A stretch of DNA of 14,789 bases from contig JAFYIK010000250.1 in the NCBI GenBank assembly GCA_017538685.1, positions 1-14,789 on the forward strand, in the 5' to 3' direction. Every line of letters begins with the position of its first letter. The stretch's first letter is position 1. This DNA is from Bacteroidales bacterium. GTDB taxonomy: Bacteria > Bacteroidota > Bacteroidia > Bacteroidales > UBA932. The translations under genes were made by a program, and so were the position numbers. A model generated the notes under the pieces. It was not told the origin of the DNA. It was given only the letters and a program-made list of their open reading frames with translations, and searched no databases. Positions 1 through 5,769 of this stretch are shown here, piece after piece.

Positions 1-20
1 ATAATATGGGGTTTTTGCTT

Positions 21-49
21 AAGATGTCCCAAAAATCGGGACATCTTTT
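21..49. terminator. Hairpin terminator downstream of radA
   Basis: A perfect 10-bp inverted repeat (AAGATGTCCC at 21-30 and its complement at 38-47) encloses a 7-base loop. On the plus strand the right arm runs into TTTT (46-49), which resembles an intrinsic terminator for a plus-strand gene arriving from left of the window. On the minus strand only TT follows the stem and the next T-poor bases make a weaker radA terminator. It lies 11 bases past the radA stop codon, so a bidirectional role between convergent genes is plausible. Confidence 0.6.
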
Positions 50-59
50 ACACCGGGAG

Positions 60-1424
60 TTATTTAAAGAGTTTTTTCACCAGTTCGGCGACGTCGGGGA
101 CGCGGACGATTTCGATCTTCGCGTTCTTCACGGCGTCCAGATTGGAGTACGAACTAAGGAAGATCTTGCGGAAACCGAGGCGCTGGGCTTCGATGACGCG
201 ACGGTCGGCCTGGGCCACGGGGCGGATTTCGCCGCTGAGGCCGACTTCGCCTGCAAAGCAGAAGTCGGACGGGATGGCGAAATCGAAATTCGACGAGAGT
301 ACCGCGCAGATGACCGCCAGATCACACGCCGGATCGGTAATCTTCAGGCCTCCGGCCATATTCAGGAACACGTCTTTCGCGCTGAGATGGAATCCGGCTC
401 TCTTTTCGAGAACTGCCAGAAGCATATTCAGGCGGCGCACATCGAAACCTGTTGCGGAACGCTGTGCGGTGCCATACGCCGCGGTGGAGACAAGAGCCTG
501 GACTTCGAACAGGAACGGACGTGTGCCGTCCAGCATCGCGCAGATGGCGGTGCCGCTCAGACCCTGCTCGTGCATAGGGATGAGCATTTCGGAAGGATTC
601 GCCACTTCGCGAAGACCCGTGCCGGTCATCTCGAACACGGCGAGTTCGGACGTGGAGCCGAAACGATTCTTGATGGACCTCAAAATCCTGTATGATCCGC
701 GGTTTTCGCCTTCGAATTGCAGGACCACGTCGACTATATGCTCCAGAATCTTCGGACCGGCGATGAAACCGTCTTTCGTGATATGGCCGATCAGGATCAC
801 CGGCACTCCGGAATCTTTCGCGAAACGGAGAAGACGGGCTGCGACTTCCTTGATCTGGGAGACTGAACCCGCGGCGGATTCGACGGTCTCCGTGTACATA
901 GTTTGCACGGAATCCACCACCATCAGGTCCGGCTGAATCTCTTCGGCTTCTGCCAGGATATTCTCGAGGAGGGTCTCTGCGTAAATCAGGCAGTTGTCAG
1001 CATCGCCGCCGAGACGCGCCGCGCGCATCTTAACCTGTTTCGCACTTTCCTCACCTGTGACATACAATGTACGGAGCGAAGGACAATGAAGAGGTATCTG
1101 CAGAGAGAGGGTGGATTTGCCGATTCCGGGTTCGCCGCCTATCAGCACCAGGGATCCCGGCACCATACCGCCGCCCAGAAGGCGGTCGACCTCGGCGCTC
1201 CCGAGGCTCACGCGAGCCTCGGCCGAGAGGTCGACTTCGCGAAGGCTCACCGGTTTGCGGCGCTCTAAAGCGCCCGCAAACTGCGCCTTCGCCGCCTTGC
1301 CCGCGGCGGGCACCGGAGCCTCCACCATCGTGTTCCATTCCTTGCACGCCGGGCACTGCCCCATCCATTTCGGGCTCTCGTTTCCGCAATTCGTGCAATA
1401 CCAAAGACTCTTCGCTTTCGGCAT
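60..1424 (-). CDS. radA: DNA repair protein RadA (Sms)
   Basis: Full-length RadA, 454 residues, the usual family length. It is a cytoplasmic RecA-like ATPase that acts with RecA in recombinational repair, driving branch migration of recombination intermediates. All diagnostic parts are visible: an N-terminal C4 zinc finger (C10, C13, C24, C27), a Walker A motif GGEPGIGKST (residues 96-105), a Walker B-like strand ending at D171 with SVQT after it, the RadA signature KNRFG (252-256), and a Lon-protease-like C-terminal domain (about 280-454) without an obvious Ser-Lys protease pair. The ATG is supported by the zinc finger beginning ten residues in and by a GGAGAG ribosome site 6 bases upstream. 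It starts 2 bases after the stop of the phosphoesterase gene, so the two are probably cotranscribed and translationally coupled. The identification is very secure. Confidence 0.97.
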   Translation of the reverse strand: MPKAKSLWYCTNCGNESPKWMGQCPACKEWNTMVEAPVPAAGKAAKAQFAGALERRKPVSLREVDLSAEARVSLGSAEVDRLLGGGMVPGSLVLIGGEPGIGKSTLSLQIPLHCPSLRTLYVTGEESAKQVKMRAARLGGDADNCLIYAETLLENILAEAEEIQPDLMVVDSVQTMYTETVESAAGSVSQIKEVAARLLRFAKDSGVPVILIGHITKDGFIAGPKILEHIVDVVLQFEGENRGSYRILRSIKNRFGSTSELAVFEMTGTGLREVANPSEMLIPMHEQGLSGTAICAMLDGTRPFLFEVQALVSTAAYGTAQRSATGFDVRRLNMLLAVLEKRAGFHLSAKDVFLNMAGGLKITDPACDLAVICAVLSSNFDFAIPSDFCFAGEVGLSGEIRPVAQADRRVIEAQRLGFRKIFLSSYSNLDAVKNAKIEIVRVPDVAELVKKLFK

Positions 1425-1426
1425 AA

Positions 1427-1918
1427 CTATCTCTCCAGTTTAAATAATTCCATTTCGGACAGTTGTCCGCTTTCGATTTTGAAACGCAGTGCCGTGCGAA
1501 GGACCTGCCAGCCCTGGAGGCCGCACGCACCGGGATTGAGGGTCATCATCTGGTAGTGGTCGTCGTACATCACTTTCAGGATGTGCGAATGTCCGCAGAC
1601 GAATACCTGCGGCCGGAAGCGCTCGATCAGGGCGCGGGCGCGATAATCGTAGTGCCCGGGATAACCGCCTATGTGCGTCATCAACACACTCATTCCGCCG
1701 CATTCAAACAACTGATATGCGGGGTATTCATAGCGTATGTCCTGCCCGTCGCAATTTCCGTGGACCCCCACAACCGGTTTCCAATCTGAAATCTGTTTGG
1801 TGAAATCCACTCCTCCTCCCCAGTCGCCTGCGTGCCACACCACGTCGCACGGTTCCAGGAACTCCTTGAATTCCGGGGACCAGACTCCGTGCGTATCGCT
1901 GATCAGTCCAACTAACAT
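1427..1918 (-). CDS. YfcE/MJ0936-type metallophosphoesterase
   Basis: A 163-residue calcineurin-like phosphoesterase of the small YfcE/MJ0936 group, presumably a cytoplasmic two-metal phosphodiesterase of unknown physiological substrate. The metal-binding motifs are in the expected order: D8-T-H10, G31-D32, G54-N55-C56-D57, H82 in strand context, G109-H110-S-H112, followed by the typical N128-P-G turn. No signal peptide is present. The start is fixed: an in-frame TGA lies only three codons upstream (1927-1925), and the DTH motif needs the N-terminus here. It is the upstream partner of radA with a 2-base gap. The function as a phosphoesterase is clear; the cellular role and a gene symbol cannot be given from sequence alone. 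Confidence 0.93.
   Translation of the reverse strand: MLVGLISDTHGVWSPEFKEFLEPCDVVWHAGDWGGGVDFTKQISDWKPVVGVHGNCDGQDIRYEYPAYQLFECGGMSVLMTHIGGYPGHYDYRARALIERFRPQVFVCGHSHILKVMYDDHYQMMTLNPGACGLQGWQVLRTALRFKIESGQLSEMELFKLER
1431..1436 (-). promoter_or_regulatory. Shine-Dalgarno site of radA inside the preceding gene
   Basis: Read on the minus strand this is GGAGAG, 6 bases before the radA ATG. It is formed by the last codons (Leu-Glu-Arg-stop) of the phosphoesterase. It is notable because the five plus-strand genes in the window lack such a site. It supports the chosen radA start and coupling of the two genes. Confidence 0.65.
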
Positions 1919-1925
1919 ATCGAGT

Positions 1926-1933
1926 CAAAGATA
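1926..1933 (-). promoter_or_regulatory. Candidate Bacteroidota -7 element for phosphoesterase-radA
   Basis: On the minus strand the bases read TATCTTTG, an exact match to the Bacteroidota -7 consensus TAnnTTTG. No convincing TTTG (-33 element) is found about 19-21 bases upstream, where the sequence is GGCAAA. The element ends 7 bases before the ATG, so if it is used the transcript would have almost no 5' leader. Chance occurrence is possible in this AT-rich gap. Confidence 0.4.
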
Positions 1934-1952
1934 CGAAATAATAATCTCTGGA

Positions 1953-1986
1953 TTTGCCGACTTTTAAAAAAATATTTCTAACTTTA
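1953..1986 (+). promoter_or_regulatory. Candidate promoter of the five-gene lipoprotein operon
   Basis: A TTTG at 1953-1956 and a TAACTTTA at 1979-1986 resemble the Bacteroidota -33 (TTTG) and -7 (TAnnTTTG) elements. The second deviates in its last base and the 22-base spacing is slightly long. Transcription would begin near 1992, leaving about a 40-base A-rich leader before the ATG at 2032. The 113-base gap 1919-2031 must carry promoters for both directions, but this exact placement is tentative. Confidence 0.3.
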
Positions 1987-2031
1987 AGGGTTGAAAACCT
2001 ATGAGCTAATACCAAATTTAACCAAAATCAT

Positions 2032-3270
2032 ATGAGTCAAATCCGACCGAAAAGCATTTTGAGCACCGTCTTGGCTGCTCTCATTGCGATTTTCCTTACC
2101 TCCTGTGAGGGAGGGGAAAATGTACTGCCCGACGGATTTTCCTTCAACTTCAATCCGAAGGAAGTGACAATCCCCTCTACCGGCGGCAGTGCCACCGTCA
2201 CCTTCAAGGCTCCCTACGACTGGAGTGTCGAAAGCACCGCGGAATGGATCCAGGTGACCCCGACTTCCGGAACCGTAGGAGATGTCACCGTGGAGATCTC
2301 GGTAGGCGTCAACCCCGCCCGCGAATCCCGCACCGCGACCGTCTCGGTCTCGCTGCCCGGATTCGAGTACACTGAATCTTTGAAGGTCACCCAGTTCGCC
2401 TGGGATCCGTCCATAGCCCTTTCAGAGGAGGCCCTCACGGCCCCTGCTGAGGGTATGACCGCCACCTTCAAGGTCAATGCTACCAACGACTGGAGCGTTT
2501 CCTCCGATGTCGATTGGATCACCCTCAGCCCTGAAGCAGGCGGCTTCGGCGAGACGGAAGTTACCGTCACCTTCGCTGCCAACCCGGTGGCCAGAGAACG
2601 TGCAGGCGTCATCACCGTCGCAGGTGAAGGCCAGACCGCAAGCGTGGCCGTAAGCCAGGCTGCCGCAGAACCCGCGCTCGATCTTTCCGCAGAGAATGTG
2701 GAGGTCAATAGCGAGGGCGACGCCGTGACGCTTACCATCTTCACCACCCTCGAATGGACGGCTGTCCCGGCCGACGAATGGGTCACCGTGGAGCCCGTCG
2801 AGGGCGACTATGGCGAGTCATCCGTGGTGATCACAATCGCAGAGAACGTCATCGCCCGCGAGCGCACCTCTTCTGTGGTGTTCACGTCCGGCGAACTGAC
2901 CGTGACGCTGCCCGTCGTGCAGGCGCCCGCTCCGGCGTGGATCACCCTTTCCGGCTATGAGGCCGAGTTCGCCTCCGGCGCCGGAAGCCTCATCCTGACC
3001 GTCACGACCAACGCCGACTGGACGGTGGGAACCGAGGCCGAATGGATCACCCTCTCAGCTGAGTCAGGTGAGCCCGGCGAGGCGCAGGTTACCGTCGCGG
3101 TGGCAGTCAACGACTCCCCGGATGCCCGCAGCGCAGACATCGTTTTTGTCGCAGTCAATGAAACAGCCACCCTCAAGCTGGCCCAGAAGGGTCGCGGAGA
3201 GCTCGGCGGCATCACCGGCGACATAGGCGAATGGGGCGACGGCGGCGAAGCCGAATATGGAAGAAAATAA
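2032..3270 (+). CDS. BACON-repeat lipoprotein (four BACON domains)
   Basis: A 412-residue lipoprotein. The signal peptide ends in a lipobox LTSC with the lipidated cysteine at C25, followed by E-G-G-E-N, an acidic stretch that could serve as a Bacteroidota surface-export signal. The rest is four BACON domains at about residues 37-122, 126-210, 216-298 and 305-386. Each holds a pair of tryptophans exactly eight residues apart (W64/W72, W154/W162, W242/W250, W330/W338) and a later N-x-x-x-R-like turn (for example N94-P-A-R). The C-terminal tail (387-412) is Gly/Asp/Glu rich. BACON domains occur on Bacteroidota surface proteins and have been linked to carbohydrate or mucin binding, but no ligand or catalytic motif is visible here. 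It is the first gene of the operon, 19 bases before the first fimbrillin-like paralog. No Shine-Dalgarno site precedes the ATG. Confidence 0.9.
   Translation: MSQIRPKSILSTVLAALIAIFLTSCEGGENVLPDGFSFNFNPKEVTIPSTGGSATVTFKAPYDWSVESTAEWIQVTPTSGTVGDVTVEISVGVNPARESRTATVSVSLPGFEYTESLKVTQFAWDPSIALSEEALTAPAEGMTATFKVNATNDWSVSSDVDWITLSPEAGGFGETEVTVTFAANPVARERAGVITVAGEGQTASVAVSQAAAEPALDLSAENVEVNSEGDAVTLTIFTTLEWTAVPADEWVTVEPVEGDYGESSVVITIAENVIARERTSSVVFTSGELTVTLPVVQAPAPAWITLSGYEAEFASGAGSLILTVTTNADWTVGTEAEWITLSAESGEPGEAQVTVAVAVNDSPDARSADIVFVAVNETATLKLAQKGRGELGGITGDIGEWGDGGEAEYGRK
2140..3189 (+). repeat. Four tandem BACON domain repeats
   Basis: Protein-level repeats with a period of 88-90 residues, set by the paired tryptophans in each copy. 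The shared pattern is D/E-W-(S/T)-V, then eight residues after the first Trp a second W-(I/V), then a P/S-x-x-G turn and a beta strand. Copies are well diverged at the DNA level, so this is an old internal duplication. Confidence 0.85.
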
Positions 3271-3289
3271 CTAAAACAACCATTGATAT

Positions 3290-5764
3290 ATGACCAAACG
3301 TTCAGCCCTGATGCTGGTTCCGCTCGCAGCCTTTTTGCTGGGAGCGTGCAACCAGTTGCCCGAAGGAGTAAACAACTTGGGGCAGTCCCGGGAGATTCAT
3401 CTCGCGGGGTCCATCGGCTCGTACACCAAAGTCTCGGGGTCCGCTTTTGATGCGGGCGATGAGACGGGCCTCTTTATCGGAAGCCCGGTGAACGTGTCCA
3501 ATGTCAAAATCACCAGCAACGGGGAAGGCGGTTTCACCCCTTCCGAGAAGCTGTACTGGGCCGCGGGACAGCAGGACGATGAAGCATCCGAATTCATCGC
3601 CTATTATCCCTACATAGCCGAGGCCAGTGTCGAATCCGATCTCACTTTCGAATTGCAGACGGACCAGACTTCAGCCGAAGCCCTTGCGGCCTCTGATTTC
3701 CTTTACGCCCACGCAGAGGCAACTCCTGCCGATGCCGGCGTGAACCTCCCCTTCAACCACTTAATGTCGAGCTTTGCAATCAGCGTCGACTGTATGGTGG
3801 AGGGCCACTACATCACCGACGTGACGGTTGACGGCGTGCAGGTGGCGGCCAGCGTCACCCTCGCCGACGGCAGCGTCGTGGCAGCGGGCGACCCGGCCGC
3901 CGTGCAGGGAGCCGTGACCAACGAAGGTTTCTTCCTCGTGGTCGTGCCTCAGACTGCTTCCCCGGAAATCATCCTCGGCGTTTCCAACGGAGAGAAGGTC
4001 TCCTTCACTCCTCTCAAGCCCGTGGAATTCCCTGCCGGCAAGACCGTACGCGCACATCTCGTGCTTGAAATGGACACCATCAGCAGCTTCACTGCCGAGG
4101 TTGAAGACTGGATCGAAGACGAACTCGTCATTCAGGGCGAAGTCGCCGGCGACAGCGGCCTCGACCATAGCTGGTATGTCTATCTTCCTGAAAGAAACGA
4201 AATGATTGAGCTCGTTCCGGATGAAGGCGGACTCCTTACCAGGCGCATCTTCGGTTACGCCTATGAAGAATTCTTCATCTCGAAGGACGGCGAACCGGCG
4301 CAGCTGCTCGGCCAGGTGTACCAGAATTACTACTATGCACCGGATGCTGCAGACATCAAACTGATCTACACCAAGGATCTCCGTTATTCCATTCTGGTGG
4401 ACACCGATCTGGACATCATCGTGAACTTCGATCCGAAGCAGATGAGCCTGTCGATAGAGGAAGTCCCATATGCCTGGGACTCTCTCGGCGACGGTAAGTT
4501 CATCGACGGCTTCATTGCCGGCCTTTTCGGATTCCCCGATCAGGAAGTGGATGTGAAGGTATTTATGTCCCTCAATTATGACGGAGTGTATGCCCTGAAG
4601 GATCCTTTCAAGGATTTCCGCTGGGTCTCCGAGTATAATTTTGAAGTGGAGCCCGCAGAACTCATCTTTGTGATCAAGGAAGACAATAAGGCTTACTTCA
4701 AAGAGTCCTATACCGGATTGAAGTACAGGAGTTACGGACAATTCTGGGTGGAATCCCTCGTTCCTGAAACAGGAGAAGAGATGGAGAACTATGGAATCTT
4801 TGACCCGGAAAATCTCTACATCAGTTTCAAAGAGCGTACGGGCACGATGACCGATGTCGGAGGCTGGTACTCCAACCGCTACGGCAAGATGGCGGTCACT
4901 CTTCCCGGAGGCACCCGTACGGACCGTTATGAGACCGTTTCCGTGGACTACGTCAACACCCCTTCCGTGACCGACGAACAGAAGATAGTCAATTTCGGGG
5001 GTACAGTAGGACTGGACGTCCCCAGAGTCGTCTACGCCGTATTACCCGGCTACCTTACGACGGATGAAATCACAGCCGCATCACCTGCGGAGGCGCTCGA
5101 AGTGGACGAATCGGTCCCCGGCGACCATTACACTGCGAACTGGGAATGCCCTGAATCCGGCGACTATACGATTATCGTGTGGGGCCTCTCCGAAGAAGGT
5201 GAGGTGCTTACGCACACATCCACCATCTTCAGCGCCAAACTCGAGATGGACAAGCGCTATCTCGCCTGGCTGGGCACCTGGAGCATTGCAGCGTACGGCG
5301 GTTCGGTCTACGAATATACCCTCAGCATCAATGAGCCTGAACAGAGCTATACGATGAGCGGATTCTCATTCGATTGCCCGGTCTACTTCGACCAGAGCAC
5401 GGGAGACATTCTCTTCTACGGCGGATATCAGGTCTACAAGGATGAGGACAATTACATAATGACTATCGGCTATGGTGATGAGCGTTACGCATACCTCTCA
5501 CCTATGGCCCGCTTCGTTATGGGTGATGACCTCGACACAGCTGAGATTCAGCCTGTGTTGGATGACGTCTTCCTGTTCGGCCAGTGGATCTACTACGCGG
5601 ATGGATCTTCTTATGGATACTATCATAAGTATGATTTGCTTTACGCGTCCCAGACAATCAGCAGAGTACTGGAAGAAGAAGGGGCGGATGGCGGTCGCGG
5701 AGTGCACAGCCAGACCCTCGAAGTTCCTTCCGATGCAACTCCCTTTACAAGAAGTAATAAATAA
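3290..5764 (+). CDS. Fimbrillin-like (Mfa-like) lipoprotein 1 with NPY module and GTW domain
   Basis: An 824-residue lipoprotein with lipobox LGAC (C20). Residues about 35-277 form an Mfa-like/fimbrillin domain: S-x-G-S-Y-T-K (41-47), F-D-A-G-D-E-T-G-L-F (53-62), A-Y-Y-P-Y (104-108), D-Q (125-126), F-N-H (155-157), a V-V-P-Q strand (218-221) and a closing D-W-I (273-275). A SusE/F-like beta-sandwich may follow (about 292-385). Residues about 395-520 hold a module with W396-x-x-L-G and D-P-F (438-440), related to two in the next gene. After a further stretch (535-650) comes a domain opening L-G-T-W (661-664). The C-terminus is Tyr-rich with an acidic patch and ends P-F-T-R-S-N-K. Its exact role is unknown; an outer-membrane, surface-exposed adhesin or glycan-binding protein is the inference. 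No Shine-Dalgarno site precedes it. The stop codon is 5 bases before the next gene. Confidence 0.85.
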   Translation: MTKRSALMLVPLAAFLLGACNQLPEGVNNLGQSREIHLAGSIGSYTKVSGSAFDAGDETGLFIGSPVNVSNVKITSNGEGGFTPSEKLYWAAGQQDDEASEFIAYYPYIAEASVESDLTFELQTDQTSAEALAASDFLYAHAEATPADAGVNLPFNHLMSSFAISVDCMVEGHYITDVTVDGVQVAASVTLADGSVVAAGDPAAVQGAVTNEGFFLVVVPQTASPEIILGVSNGEKVSFTPLKPVEFPAGKTVRAHLVLEMDTISSFTAEVEDWIEDELVIQGEVAGDSGLDHSWYVYLPERNEMIELVPDEGGLLTRRIFGYAYEEFFISKDGEPAQLLGQVYQNYYYAPDAADIKLIYTKDLRYSILVDTDLDIIVNFDPKQMSLSIEEVPYAWDSLGDGKFIDGFIAGLFGFPDQEVDVKVFMSLNYDGVYALKDPFKDFRWVSEYNFEVEPAELIFVIKEDNKAYFKESYTGLKYRSYGQFWVESLVPETGEEMENYGIFDPENLYISFKERTGTMTDVGGWYSNRYGKMAVTLPGGTRTDRYETVSVDYVNTPSVTDEQKIVNFGGTVGLDVPRVVYAVLPGYLTTDEITAASPAEALEVDESVPGDHYTANWECPESGDYTIIVWGLSEEGEVLTHTSTIFSAKLEMDKRYLAWLGTWSIAAYGGSVYEYTLSINEPEQSYTMSGFSFDCPVYFDQSTGDILFYGGYQVYKDEDNYIMTIGYGDERYAYLSPMARFVMGDDLDTAEIQPVLDDVFLFGQWIYYADGSSYGYYHKYDLLYASQTISRVLEEEGADGGRGVHSQTLEVPSDATPFTRSNK
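4472..4849 (+). repeat. NPY-type module, copy in lipoprotein 1
   Basis: Residues about 395-520 align by eye with two segments of the next gene: W-x-x-L-G-x-G at the start, then a hydrophobic F-x-x-P-x-Q-E-V-(D/E)-V strand, then Y-x-x-K-(D/N)-P-(F/Y). I recognise this layout from other Bacteroidota surface proteins but do not know a secure family name or a ligand. Confidence 0.55.
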
Positions 5765-5769
5765 TATAT

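Noticed and set aside
6..936. Long plus-strand open frames (229 and 264 codons) opposite radA
   Set aside because: They lie entirely antisense to a complete, motif-rich radA, show no recognisable domains, and are the kind of open frames produced on the opposite strand of GC-rich coding DNA.
3761..4741. 326-codon minus-strand open frame inside lipoprotein 1
   Set aside because: It is antisense to a well-supported gene. Its translation is rich in His, Asp and Val with no domain pattern, as expected for the complement of the sense codons.
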